Positions 29,690 to 41,769 of a stretch of 64,000 nucleotides of DNA are shown here, piece by piece. Location: assembly GCA_903813345.2 (NCBI GenBank), contig CAIIXF020000005.1, positions 36,335,375 to 36,399,374 on the forward strand. The letters run 5' to 3'. The DNA is from Owenia fusiformis. Taxonomy: Eukaryota > Annelida > Polychaeta > Sabellida > Oweniidae. The position numbers and the translations under genes were made by a program. Below the pieces are notes generated by a model. The model was given only the letters and a program-made list of their open reading frames with translations, had not been told where the DNA came from and searched no databases. The first letter of the stretch is position 1. Each line of letters opens with the position of its first letter.

Positions 29690-30410
29690 GTAAAAACTAA
29701 TGGAATTCTAATTGGCCATGCTTTCAGCCGTACATTAGAATAATTATATAACATCGCTGACAACAAATATTTGTTAAATGTATTAGGTGATTTTCTTATT
29801 CGATTATTCAGCATTATACATCATTAGAGCCCTAAACACATTTCATTTGTGACTTAAGGGAGTTTAATCAATTCATCCAGGGGAAGAGAAATGAGGTGCT
29901 TAATTTATGCAATTCCATTAAGACATCAGCTATATATATACAAGGAAATCAGGATTCTATGATTATATTCGAATTGTAAAAAGACAATCCGAAAGGTCAT
30001 CGTGAAGAAGAAATGAGATATTGTTTATTGTTTCTTTTATTCCCGAAAATCAATCGGAGGAACAAACATTTAATAATTACAATACAGTTGATTTATACAC
30101 CATAAAAGATATTATGATAATGTAATAAGCGCTGCACAAAAGTGGAGAGGAAATGATTTGGAAAATATGTCAAAAGTTCAAAATGTCTGAGAGTATGATA
30201 ATATGACAGAAAACATTCCAGAACAGAAAGAAAGGAAAGAAGCCAAAGAGAAATGTTGACAATATGAACATTTCTATTTATAAGACACTGCATTCTTGCA
30301 TATTCTTGCACATTCATCAATTCAAAAGTTTCGATGCAAGTGTTGAATAGAAGATTAAAAAAGTGGATAAAAAATTTGAAAGCTGTATATAATCATCAAA
30401 AAATTTGAAA
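29690..30410 (+). repeat. Duplicated 5' flank of the first DEG/ENaC gene
   Basis: GCTTTCAGCCGTACATTAGA (about 29722), ACATTCCAGAACAGAAAGA (about 30213) and ATTCTTGCATATTCTTGCA (about 30290) all recur in order upstream of the second channel gene (about 32990-33614). The duplication therefore includes roughly 700 bp of upstream DNA. Confidence 0.8.
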
Positions 30411-31997
30411 ATGAGTATGTGGAAATCAACCCAGATTGGACATAGAAATGATGATGTTACAGATGCAAATGAAAAAGCAAACACATGTACTCAGAGAGTG
30501 ATTGATGTTCTAAAACAATTTTGTGAAACTACATCCATTCGGGGTTTACCACGAATCATAAAATCAAAATATGCGTTTGGTAAGATCTATTGGACATTGG
30601 CGTTTTTACTCGCCACTGGAGTTATGTGCCTAAATCTCTATGACCATATTGACATATATTTAAAATATACAACAGTCACAAAAACGACTATTGAATCAAA
30701 ATTAGAAATAATAAAGACATTTCCTGACGTCACTGTTTGCAATTTGTTTGGTCTCGCTCATGTGAATAAAACTCCAAGAACAGCGAAGAGGTATAAACCA
30801 AGAATCACGAGGCTTATAACCAAATATGGGTTACCCAAGGACTTCTACAATTCTTTTAAGGCATATGCATCTTTTTTGACTGAAGCTGAACGTTATGAAG
30901 CTGGACACAAATTTCATGATTTTATCGTAGACTGCAAAAAGATAAATATGATTTCAGGTTTTAATGATACATGCCCAGAGAACATGCACGTATTATATAC
31001 TGATTTAACATATTTAAACTGTTATACAATACAGCTCCAAAATGATGCTGCTCTTAAACATATCACAACTGGAATCTCTCTTACGCTTAACTTAAATCAT
31101 TACAACTTGAATGTCAGCCTTTTTGATTTGATCGATGGAATGCCTACTGAACGAGGTATCGCAGTTTACATTCATGAACATAATACCATGCCACCTTATC
31201 AAAACCCATTGAAAATCTCACCCGGGCATGCTGTTAATCTAGAAATCGAAATAGAAGATGCGATAAAACTACCACCCCCATATGGCACCTGTATGGATGG
31301 ATCAGATACAAAGTACACTGTTGCTGGGTCAGAACTGAAGAATTATTCGTATACTATGTTATCTTGTGTTCATGACTGTGTCCAGACTTTAATTCTTGAA
31401 CATTGTAAATGTGTGTCGCAAGAATATCCATTGTTCAGAGGTCAACCAATTTGCCTGAATGCACAAAATAGGGTACCGAGGATTATCAATGAGACTGATT
31501 GTTTATTCGAATTATTGGGGAAGAATTCTGAGTTTCAGTGTCTTTCTGAGTGTAAAGAACCATGCAGAGGAACATCATATAAATATACCACAAGTCAATC
31601 AATCTGGCCTAATGAAGCCTCTCAATTGGATATCTACAAGAAGTACATTCAGAAATCAAAATACCAGCATTTTTACGAAGAATATGAAGATTTACTCACA
31701 CGGGGGAAGTATACATTATTCGAAAAAGGAAAGAAGCTTGAACAGCTAAACACACTAAAAAATAATATGGTGAAGTTGGACATTTCTCTAGCATCAACTT
31801 CAAAGATTATTCGACAAGAAATTCCTCTCATTAATGACATAAGTTTTCTATCATCAATTTCAGGAACTTTTATATTTTACATTGGCTTCACCTTTTTCAG
31901 TCTACTTGAAATGGCAGAATATGCTTGGAAAATCCTTAAAGTATTGTTCAATGTAAAGAAACAAAGATCTGATAAGGTGACATCACTTAAAGAATAA
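30411..31997 (+). CDS. DEG/ENaC-family sodium channel subunit, copy 1
   Basis: Single-exon ORF of 528 residues. I take ATG 30411 (MSMWKSTQIGHRNDDV), because it aligns with the start of the second copy. Layout: cytosolic N-terminus with TTSIRGLPR (40-48, the HG-motif region), TM1 about 57-80 (IYWTLAFLLATGVMCLNLY), a large extracellular loop with PPYGTC, the Cys signature YTMLSCVHDCVQTLILEHCKC-type run, and CLSECKEPC, then TM2 about 476-505 (ISGTFIFYIGFTFFSLLEM) and a short Lys-rich tail. Such subunits form trimeric, Na+-selective, amiloride-sensitive channels opened by protons, peptides or force; the stimulus cannot be told here. Oddities: the filter triplet is GFT (492-494) rather than GxS, and HG is RG. 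It lacks introns and is followed in tandem by a close paralogue. Confidence 0.92.
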   Translation: MSMWKSTQIGHRNDDVTDANEKANTCTQRVIDVLKQFCETTSIRGLPRIIKSKYAFGKIYWTLAFLLATGVMCLNLYDHIDIYLKYTTVTKTTIESKLEIIKTFPDVTVCNLFGLAHVNKTPRTAKRYKPRITRLITKYGLPKDFYNSFKAYASFLTEAERYEAGHKFHDFIVDCKKINMISGFNDTCPENMHVLYTDLTYLNCYTIQLQNDAALKHITTGISLTLNLNHYNLNVSLFDLIDGMPTERGIAVYIHEHNTMPPYQNPLKISPGHAVNLEIEIEDAIKLPPPYGTCMDGSDTKYTVAGSELKNYSYTMLSCVHDCVQTLILEHCKCVSQEYPLFRGQPICLNAQNRVPRIINETDCLFELLGKNSEFQCLSECKEPCRGTSYKYTTSQSIWPNEASQLDIYKKYIQKSKYQHFYEEYEDLLTRGKYTLFEKGKKLEQLNTLKNNMVKLDISLASTSKIIRQEIPLINDISFLSSISGTFIFYIGFTFFSLLEMAEYAWKILKVLFNVKKQRSDKVTSLKE

Positions 31998-33614
31998 TGT
32001 TTATCTCAAAGTAGCCTATTGTAAACAATGATCTAGGAATCAAGTGTAAGTGCGATTTGATGAGCTGTTTTTTTTAAAACACATGTAACTTACACTGTAG
32101 TACTTATTGTCCTTTTTAGTGATAGCTAGAGAGGAAACTCCCAAGGTATTAAAATATTAAGCAATTCACTTGCACCGCGATCATACAAAAATACAGCCTA
32201 AATTTCAATTGTGAAAAGGATGAGTGTCCTTATGACCCTGCATTAGCCCCCAAAATATTTATAATAAATTGTACAGGATATGAAAGAAGGGACTGTGTTT
32301 AATGATCAAATCCAAAAATTAGGTGATTCTGAACTTTATATTTCAAAATATAGGTCATTCTATTAACGAGGAATGTTGTGATCGGGAAAACACAATCAAG
32401 TACCCTTGACCTTTTTGCATTTTGTGTCGTACCACATATTCGCCTATCAACTTTCCAACGACGAAGCCCAGAATCCAATGCTTTATGTGCTAATTTTGAG
32501 ATTGTCCTGACCTAGGATGATTTTTTCCTCATTCTAGTGCTGACCTGTCGAATTATTTTCGTCGAGATCAATTTATCTGAAACTTGTATAAAAGCGGGGA
32601 AATTCATATGTTTTCGGATTGGTTGATAAGTTTGTTTATCAGTGCGGTTACGTGACCAAAGGAACTCTGTAAATTGCAGTTATGGAAATTCACAAGGAGG
32701 ATTGGCTCCCAGAATGCAACATCGATATACTTACCATACATGGCGTTATGGCCGTGATCTTATTATAACATAGTCATGTCGTGATTACAAAATTCAAAAT
32801 CAAAACGTCCGCCATTTTTTCACTTCAAAATTATTATTATATTACATTTTACTTGAAAGGCGTAATCGATGCACTGCCATGGACCTCAATCCTCTGGAGA
32901 GATACCCGGGGAGAGATATAGGTCAATGGCAATGAGTACGACTACCCCCTCTGATTATTTAGTACATAATAGAATACTAATGGAGTCTGCTTTCAGCCGT
33001 ACATTAGAATGATTATATAAAACTATTGTCAATAAATATCTGCTATATGTATTAGGTAATTTTCTGTTTCAAGTGTGTGGCCTAATGTACCATTTAAACC
33101 TATTTCAATTACATTGCCATTTTAAATTGAGTTAAATCAATGTATCCATGGAGATAGGAAGCAATCGGGATAATTGATGCAATTCCATTGAGACATCAGG
33201 CATACATGGAAACCAGGATCTATATTTATATTCAAATTGTTAAAAGGGAATCTGGTATTTGTAAAGGAAAAGTTCGAGCAAGTAACATGATAAAATTTGG
33301 AGAGGAAACATTTTAAAAAATATGTTAAAAGTGAAGTTTGAGAAAGAATATTATCGTGTGACATTCGCATTTGTATAAACATTGTGATATAGCAATCGGC
33401 CATGGGAAACACATCCAGTGATTCATTCCAAAACACAAAACATTCCAGAACAGAAAGAGAAGAAAGATAAGCCAACGGAAAATACTGACAGTATTTTCAT
33501 ATGTAGCTATAACACAATGGATTCTTGCATATTCTTACAGATTCGTCAATTTTATATTTTTGATGCAATTATTGAATAAAAAGTTTTGAAACTTGTGCAT
33601 ATAAAATCATCAAA
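31998..33614 (+). other. Spacer between the two channel genes
   Basis: Holds the 3' flank of copy 1 (with AATAAA-like sequence near 32266) and, from about 32990, the duplicated 5' flank of copy 2. No other gene is seen; the minus-strand frame at 33137-33475 lies in the duplicated flank and has no family signature. Confidence 0.6.
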
Positions 33615-35201
33615 ATGATTCTGCGGAAATCATCCCAAATTAGACATGAAAATGATGATGTTACAGATGCAAATGAAAAAGCAAACACATGTACTCAGAG
33701 AGTGATTGATGTTCTAAAACAATTTTGTGAAACAACATCCATTCGAGGTTTACCACGAATCGTAAAATCAAAATACATGTTTGGTAAGATCTATTGGACA
33801 TTGGCGTTTTTACTCGCCACTGGAGCTATGTGCCATACTCTTTATGATCATATTGACGTGTATTTTTCATATTCAACAGTCACAAAAACGACTATTGTAT
33901 CAGAGTTAGAAATAATAAAGACATTTCCAGATGTCACTGTTTGCAATCTATTTGGTTTCGCTCATATGAATGAAACTCCAAAAACAGCTTTGGAGTATAG
34001 ATCAATAGTTTTTGACCTTGTAACCAAATATAGGTTGCCCGTGGACTTCTTCAATTATTTTGAGGCATATTTATCTTTTATGACTGAAGCTGAACGTTAT
34101 GAAGCTGGACACAAAATTCATGATTTTATTGTAGACTGCAAAAAGATAAATATGATATCAGGTTTTAATGATACATGCCCAGAGAACATGTTTGTATTAT
34201 TTACTGATTTAACATATTTAAATTGTTATACAATACAGCTCCAAAATGATGCCGCTCTTAGATATATCACATCTGGAATCTCTCTTACGATTAACCTGAA
34301 TCATTACAACTTGAATGTCAGCCTTTTAGATTTGATCGATGGAATGCCTACTGAACGTGGTATCGCAGTTTACATTCATGAACATAATACCATGCCACCT
34401 TATCATACCCCATTGAAAATCTCACCTGGGCATGCTGTTGAAATACAAATCGAAACAGAAGATGTGATCAAGCTACCACCCCCGTATGGCACCTGTATGG
34501 ATGGATCAGATACGAAGTACACTGTTGTGGGGTCAGATTCGAAGAATTATTCGTATACTATGATATCTTGTGTTTATGACTGTGTCCAGACTTTAATTCT
34601 TGAACGGTGTAAATGTGTGTCGCGTGAATATCCATTGTTCAGAGGTCAACCAATTTGCCTGAATGGACGAAATAATGTACCGAGGATTATCAACGAGACT
34701 GATTGTTTATTTGAATTATTAGAGGAGAATATTGAGTTTCAGTGTCTTTCTGAGTGTAAAGAACCATGCAGAGGAACATCATATAAATATACCGCAAGTC
34801 AATCAATCTGGCCTAACGAAGGCTCTCAACTGGATATCTACAAGAAATACATTCAGAAATCAAAGTACCAGCATTTTTATGAAGAATATGAAGAGTTACT
34901 CACATTGGGGAAGTATACATTATTCGAAAAGGGAAAGAAACTTGAACAGCTAAACACACTTCGAAATAATATGGTGAAGTTGGACATTTCTCTAACATCA
35001 AATTCAAAGATTGTTCGAAAAGAAATTCCTCTCATCAATGACATCAGTTTATTTACTTCAATTTCAGGAACTTTTATATTTTACATTGGCTTTACCTTTT
35101 TTAGTCTCCTTGAAATGGTAGAATATACTTGGAAAATCCTTAAAGTAATTTTCAACAGTAAGAAACAAAGATCTGATAGGGAGATATCACTTAAAGGATA
35201 A
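33615..35201 (+). CDS. DEG/ENaC-family sodium channel subunit, copy 2
   Basis: Single-exon ORF of 528 residues from ATG 33615 (MILRKSSQIRHENDDV) to a stop at 35199-35201. It is a close tandem paralogue of the gene at 30411, the same length and alignable end to end without gaps as far as I can see. Differences concentrate in the first extracellular part (KTALEYRSIVFDLVTKYRLP versus the equivalent of copy 1), while the Cys-rich domain, both membrane segments and the tail are nearly the same. It retains TTSIRGLPR near residue 40 and the GFT filter at 492-494. Both copies are open, so both are probably functional. They could form homo- or heterotrimers. Confidence 0.92.
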   Translation: MILRKSSQIRHENDDVTDANEKANTCTQRVIDVLKQFCETTSIRGLPRIVKSKYMFGKIYWTLAFLLATGAMCHTLYDHIDVYFSYSTVTKTTIVSELEIIKTFPDVTVCNLFGFAHMNETPKTALEYRSIVFDLVTKYRLPVDFFNYFEAYLSFMTEAERYEAGHKIHDFIVDCKKINMISGFNDTCPENMFVLFTDLTYLNCYTIQLQNDAALRYITSGISLTINLNHYNLNVSLLDLIDGMPTERGIAVYIHEHNTMPPYHTPLKISPGHAVEIQIETEDVIKLPPPYGTCMDGSDTKYTVVGSDSKNYSYTMISCVYDCVQTLILERCKCVSREYPLFRGQPICLNGRNNVPRIINETDCLFELLEENIEFQCLSECKEPCRGTSYKYTASQSIWPNEGSQLDIYKKYIQKSKYQHFYEEYEELLTLGKYTLFEKGKKLEQLNTLRNNMVKLDISLTSNSKIVRKEIPLINDISLFTSISGTFIFYIGFTFFSLLEMVEYTWKILKVIFNSKKQRSDREISLKG

Positions 35202-37756
35202 TGTTTAAACAATTTACAGATAGTGTGAAATCCCGTATACACTTTTCCATACCCTTGGCACTGGCGGATCCAGAAGATAACATGGGGGCGAAAAATATTG
35301 CCCAAAACTTTGAAAATTCAAGGCCCATTTCTGGTTTTTAAATCAACTATGTTTCTCCAAAGAAAGTTTGCAGTGATTAGCAGACATTGTATGTTCACTA
35401 ATGCAGTATCACACGGTCCTAACGTCGACCGTTAATTTGAATTTTTGACCTACCGGATGTTTGAAAATCAAGGATTACGAGTCTCATACTGCACCTTTTT
35501 TCTTCAAACTTGTTCCCTTTCTGATGATACATTATTCTTTTAAACAGAGTCCCTACTTCCAACGGCATTTTGGTCCTCAGCTGTAAGAAGGCCTTCTAAC
35601 AGCTGGGGACCAAAACGCTGCTAGAACGAGGGACTCTTTACAATAAAGTAATGCAGCGACAGAAAGGCAATTTTGTTTTGCTTTTAATGGTATAAGTTTG
35701 AAGAAAAACGGTGCAGTATGAGACTCGCAATCCTTGATTTTCAAGCAGGTCTAGATGTAATTATGACGGAATTAAATATAACGATCGATGCAAGACGCTA
35801 TTTTTCGCTATTTTATTGATTTCATCAGAAATTCTTAGAAAAGTTTGCAGTAGAATATGGCAAACATGTTTAGAAAACTGACAAGAAACAACTGACATAA
35901 GTAAATCCATTCTCATTGAAGTGCCCTAATGTTTATTTAATTGCAATCATTTTCTCATTATTGCCTATGGGCATTTTTAAAAAAGTATTCATCTTCTAAC
36001 TCTTAAAACATGCTTAGAATGCTGGAAGAGCCTTAAAAGGGAACAAGTCGAAGAACATTCATTTTTGAAGCAAGAAAATTCAGTGCCCATAGAAAATGCC
36101 CATATGGGCATTTAATCTTATGATTTTAACGTATTTGCCCGTGAGATTCTACTAAATTAGAAAGTAGGAACATTTGTACAAGAATATCATCTCTCAAAGT
36201 TAACTTTTAAACGACCCAAGTGTCAAGGTCAAATGTCAAAACTCTCAAATCACATTTTAAGTAATAAGTCATACTTCCTCTTCAATTCAATGTCCATATA
36301 TGCTTGTGTTGTACAGGGGGCTAAAAGAGGGGTTTATTTACACCCGTCCTTTTTAAATATTCTAATTACAAACATTAGTTTTAGAAAAATTTCTGTAACT
36401 TTGAGCATATGAAACTATTTGAAAATCCTTTTATTTTGGTGAAGTATAATCGGTTGCGATTAGAAACTTTTCTTAATGTGTTGTTATATGTAGCTGTTAA
36501 GGTACATCGCTGCGGTACTGGAAACGCTGCGGTACTAGTCTAGATGTTTAGGATTATCTTAACTTTCCTTTTCAGGAAGAGGAAGAAAAGATCTATTGTA
36601 TCCCTTGGCATTAAAAGAATAAAGATTTATTCACATAAAAGCGTTTTGTTTTTTTGTCAATAGTTTTATATTTTACCACACATGTAGGCATAACATCCTC
36701 TAATGTAGGCTTAAGTCGGCTTGTTGCACGTGTATGTGATCTACTGCCTTCTTGACAGAAAGATTGACGTTTTCATATAAATATCTAGTTTGAATCGTAA
36801 TTTGTGGTCAATTCGTCAACTTCAGATTCATTCCATCATGATCTTCACTACGGAGATTTGATCAAGCAAATAACAGTTTACCACCAAAAGTTGAATAAAT
36901 AAGATCTTTGCTCAGGGTATAGTTCATCGAATGGTACAGAATATGTCACCATAACATATGATATGTGAAAACATACTTATGGTCATATTGGGATCTTCAC
37001 TAGCCGCCATTTTTTCGCTCCGCAGCGTTTCCACGTGAATGAAACGCTCCGTCATGCATGTAAGAAAGTTTGGGTTGGACATCGTGTCAGTGTTGCTTTA
37101 TTGAATCTACTTTTTTCCTAATAAACACATGATATTACCACACCATTCTCACAACTCATACTTGGGAGCTTCAATCAGGCTATAGATATTCAGAAACGTT
37201 GAAAATCTTTTCAAAAGTATTATTGTAAAGTTGAATTAAATGTACAGGTTTTACAGGTAAAATCAAAATTTTTCTATTGTTTCAGCTTAATCTGGAGAAT
37301 TGTTTTTTATTATCAACATAACAACAATGGATAAAGAGTAATCTCTTAGTCACTTAGGCATTGCAGGATGGCCTTCCATTTTGGCGCTGAAATGTGTTGA
37401 ACTTTTACGCGAGTCGCAATCCGTGGCTGTGTCATCGTTTTGATTCTCCAACTTGATGTGATACAGATCCTGATAAATACAGAACCTTTCATTCAGTTTT
37501 CCTGACAATACATTTTACATTGTTTTTTTTGTATTGCACACTTAATCGATGAACATTTATTCTACTTTGTGTGTTTTGCTCAGTGGAAGCAATGTATTGT
37601 TACTTATCATACTTAATGAATGTAAATATAGATAATATAAGAGTCAAGAGTGTTTGGAGTTGTATTCTCTGTCCATGTTGTTTCCTACTTTTTATTAATA
37701 ATTCAAAACTATATCAAAAGTATCAAACAAATTGTTTTGTTTATTATTGTAAAAAG
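35202..37756. other. Intergenic DNA, no gene seen apart from a foldback element
   Basis: AT-rich. CGCTGCGGTACT occurs twice at 36508-36519 and 36525-36536, and GGAAACGCTGCGG here matches an inverted CCGCAGCGTTTCC at about 37020-37032. That suggests remnants of another element. Confidence 0.4.
35448..35750. mobile_element. 303-bp foldback/MITE element
   Basis: The left arm contains GAAAATCAAGGATTACGAGT and CTCATACTGCACC, and the right arm contains the inverted GGTGCAGTATGAGACTCGCA and ATCCTTGATTTTC. The arms meet at a central palindrome (TTTTGGTCCTCAGCTGT...ACAGCTGGGGACCAAAA) near 35591. No coding content. Ends are approximate. Confidence 0.8.
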
Positions 37757-38141
37757 CAGGAAACCTGACGTGCATACACTGGCATACTTTCCCAAAATCA
37801 AAGGATTTTCAAATATTTTTTTGAATATTAACATACATGGCATCCTAGCTGACTTTCTGAGCCAGGTAGGAGAATCAATAGCTAATCCATGCCCTGAATT
37901 ATGCTTTATAAAGAATGTGACTTGCTATTCACTATTCCACATGCTCAAAGTACCCTGTCTACTTGCTGGGATTGGTGATGTGCAATCCACAAGAATTACA
38001 AAGCATTTTATGCATAGTTTCGTTAGGAAGTTCCTGGATTGTAACTTTTACTTGGGCTTTGTGACAAACATGGTTGTTTGGGGCTTACCAAGCAGTGTAG
38101 CAAACTCAACTACAAAACTGAACACCAACTCCAAGTTCTGA
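37757..38141 (+). CDS. Unassigned ORF or exon
   Basis: A frame open from before 37650 to TGA at 38139-38141. Its second part, after an acceptor-like TTGTAAAAAGCAG at 37756, has a more coding-like composition than the surrounding AT-rich DNA (FLSQVGESIANPCPELC, HSFVRKFLDCNFYLG). I do not recognise any domain. It could be a terminal exon of an unseen gene, a transposon fragment or chance. No partner exon was found. Confidence 0.25.
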
Positions 38142-40828
38142 TATAATTATATATTTTTTATTTTTTTCATATATTTCTGAGATCGGTGGACAGATTATAT
38201 AAACTGGCATCACATTTCTCATTTTTTACATTTTTATGTCTTCACATATCTTATTCAATATTCATAATATACAATTCAATATGTATTCTAATTTTATAAC
38301 ACATTCCAATCTAACACATAAAATAAATTCCTAATATCACAAAATATGAAATTAATGATGAGGTAACCTTGAGAAAATGTAAAATAGGGATTCTAAAAAG
38401 AAGTGCGAAATGGAAAATTAATTACCTTATTTATAGAAAAATATCAAAAACTGAATAGGGATCCCCAAATGGGTGATATCATAGCAAACAAGTGATGTCA
38501 TAGGAATGAGTGATGTCATAGCAAGCATTAGTTAGATTGATTGATATTTTAGATTCATAAATCAAACCTGAGTGTTTGCTTCAAACACGATGTATTCGCT
38601 TCATATTGAAAATAACAGTATTTAGTTGGAATTCACTGGTGAGTCAATAAGATAATTTTATAAAGAAATATAATGAATGTCTTGGAAAAAACAAACACCA
38701 AAGATTTAACCTATGAATTCTCAACAATACAAACAATTGTATATAACTTGGCAGTGTTGAATTCCAACTTCAAATTGGCAAAATTGAATACCATACAAAA
38801 AAAACACCCAAGCGCTATATAGGCGCAAACCATGCAAACAACTGATCTTAATAACAATATTTCACTCATTATGAAATAACTTCAAATTACATTTTAGATA
38901 AAAACTGCATTCTTCTTCTTGTCATAAACAAAGCTTTGAATGATTATGGAATTAATTTATACCTGCGCTATTCTTTAATAATGTTATTTGACAGTTTGAT
39001 TAAATCTTGTAACAATATACATTTTCTTGGAGTGCGGTATAAAATTGTCTCGTTCACAAAAACAAATTTTCTTCTGTTTTTCAACAAGATATTCAGTACA
39101 AGAGATTTCCGCAGAAGGGACGGGTGGCAATATTTTGAAAAAACATTGACAAAAAACATCAATTTATACTAGCAAATTATAACCATATAATTTCATGTTA
39201 ACAAAAATCTACAATATGTTTAGGAAATCACACATATTGCTGTTATGTTTCTGCACAATTCTGTTCAATTCAAAAACATATTTTTCTCATTAAAACTACA
39301 TTTTGATGTCATGGTTTTGCATGAATATTGAAAATATTTTTACATGCAATGTACATGTACAAACAATAGATTTATATACAATTTTCATAATACTTTCTAT
39401 TGATGACAATACACTTTCTGTGTAGAGTACTATAATAGAATACTACTTCTATTGACTTCAATACACTTTCTGAGTAGAGTACTTTAATAGAATACTACTC
39501 TATTACTTAGAATATTATTGCTGTTTTACTACAACCAACAGGCAATGGCACTACACTATTAGAACAAAACATTTTTCATTCAAACTGTCCTTTAAAGTAG
39601 ACCTAGGCTATTTCAACCCAAAAATTGAAGCAGTTTTAGGAACCAATTAAAAATGAAAAAAGAGCATGATGAGACCTGTGCTTGAAACATGATAGAAATA
39701 GGCTCATTAGAAGACTCGAGATTTAAAATATTTTACATTTTTTGGCTCAAGTTTTATTTACAGATTGCTCAGAGGATTCTGAGTTTTAGGCTTTTTCTGT
39801 CAGATATATTTTGTACCATTTGAGGTCAAAGGTCATTATGGTGTTTCCAAAGTTAGAACGATCCCCCTAGACTTCATTTGAGTTTGAATTTCCACTCAAT
39901 TCTATGAGTTTGACATTAACATGTAAAAATCTGGCGTCTTACGAATCTTGTCCGGTTTGACCATTCTAGCTTTTCTTATTTTCCTGCCGATTTGTAAATT
40001 AAGTATGGCTTGACACACAATGTGTTGTACAATAAACAGAGTACAATACATGGTGTACAATGTTTGATATACAAAATACATGTACAATTCGTGACACACA
40101 ATATGTGCAATACAATACATGGTGTACAATATGAGTACAATATATGGTTAACATTTGTATTGTACACCGACACATGTTCTGTACATAGTTAGAGTTAGTG
40201 TATAGTCAAAATCTTTTACCGTTCATGTGGAACCTATAATCTAGCTCATCTTTCGGTCAAAATATCATCTTTAAAAATATACTAACAAAATTAAAACCGC
40301 ATAAGTGAACCCATATAACATGTCAAAACAAAACACTAGTATTCAAATAATAAATATTTAACTCACAGTAAAGTGAATAAAATTCAATTAAGTATAATAC
40401 GATATGTACAAAGATATAGAATAAAATGTGAAATGTGCGCATGACTGCTCCTTAGACAATGCTGTAATAAATACTCTTCACAAATGGATAAAACACACTG
40501 ATATACAATATAATGTACTAGTTACAATAAAATTACTTTATGTAAATGGTTTCTTCACGACAAATGTATGTACAATTATTAACATTGAATCTTTTTATTG
40601 CCATTTTGGCCATGCTTATTTCACGAAGTCTTTCAAACAGTATATATCACAAATAGAATGAAAGTCACACATCTGTATGGTTTTCAGCTTTAAACATGTT
40701 AAACATTGCACTGGTGACTCATTTTTTCAGTCTCCATGCACAAGAGAACTTGTAACTTTTATCATGATTTATAATTCACCTCAGTTGCAAGCCCTGGAAA
40801 CCAAAAGAAACAGTTCAAAGGTTTTATA
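38142..40828. other. Intergenic DNA, no gene seen
   Basis: AT-rich. There are three GTGATGTCATAG/GTGATATCATAG repeats at 38475-38522, two copies of an ATACACTTTCTG..TAGAGTACT unit at 39408-39510, and a partly palindromic ACAATACATGGTGTACAAT/TGTACAA cluster at 40010-40165 that leaves short frames open on both strands. Confidence 0.5.
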
Positions 40829-41006
40829 TATGACTCAAGTCTGATATATGACTCAAGTCTGATATATGACTCAAGTCTGATATTATATGACCCAAGTCCG
40901 ATATTATATGACTCAAGTCTGATATTATATGACTCAAGTCTGATATTATATGACTCAAGTCTGATATTATATGACTCAAGTCTGATATTATATGACTCAA
41001 GTCTGA
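40829..41006. repeat. 21-24-bp tandem repeat downstream of TDG
   Basis: TATATGACTCAAGTCTGA is repeated about eight times. The first copies are 21 bp apart and the later ones 24 bp, through insertion of TAT. It lies 3' of the TDG coding region on its strand, about 770 bases past the stop. Confidence 0.9.
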
Positions 41007-41531
41007 TCCATCTTTTGTAGCCTTATAGCAACTGAACTGTAAAAACTGACAATTTATTTCTCAAACTTTGAAGAGAAATTAGGCAAATAAGCATAACCAA
41101 TATGACCCCCAATTCACAGTTAAACCTTAATAAACTAGATATTCTATCTAGTTTTTTTTCTACTTAGCAAAAAATAAGCATATTCTCCAGTTTATTACTG
41201 TATGTTTGTATCATACTTACAGTTAATTACTGTAAATATGTAAGTTCGAGAATGTCTTGGTTAAAGCACCTTTTCAATGCAACCTGAGTATGTACACAAT
41301 GAATATAGCATAGAGATTCACAAAAATACATTACAGTTAAGGGAAGATTTAGACACTGAACACTCATGATAATTCACAATGTATTTTATAGTTCGCCTCA
41401 TGTTAATATGTGTTAAACGTTAGAGCACATGATTTTTTATGAAGGAATAATCCAGATGTGGTCAATTCTACTTGGTATAAGTGTCATAGCCACAAACTTG
41501 TAAAAATGTTATTATTGTTTTAAAGAAATGT

Positions 41532-41537
41532 TTTATT
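41532..41537 (-). promoter_or_regulatory. Candidate polyadenylation signal of TDG
   Basis: TTTATT on the plus strand is AATAAA on the TDG strand, about 230 bases after the stop codon. It is the nearest clear signal I see, but others exist further down. Confidence 0.35.
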
Positions 41538-41769
41538 GCATTTGCAGATGATTCATGACAAATCTACATTCTTGATTGTTGCGTAATTCCTATAAAAAAT
41601 ATCATGCTATTTCAAAATAATAGTACAATCTTTTTTTTTTCACTTTCGATGCACCAAATGATACCAATACATAACGAGTATTTGTTCCGTCATGGGCCAA
41701 TCCCTTAATTTTACCAACAGGCTTCTGGAAGGAATCTCAAATTTGATTGGCTAACTCATGCTCACATGA

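Noticed and set aside
30405-30407. Upstream TTG as the start of channel copy 1
   Set aside because: ATG at 30411 gives a protein of the same length as copy 2 and aligns with its start.
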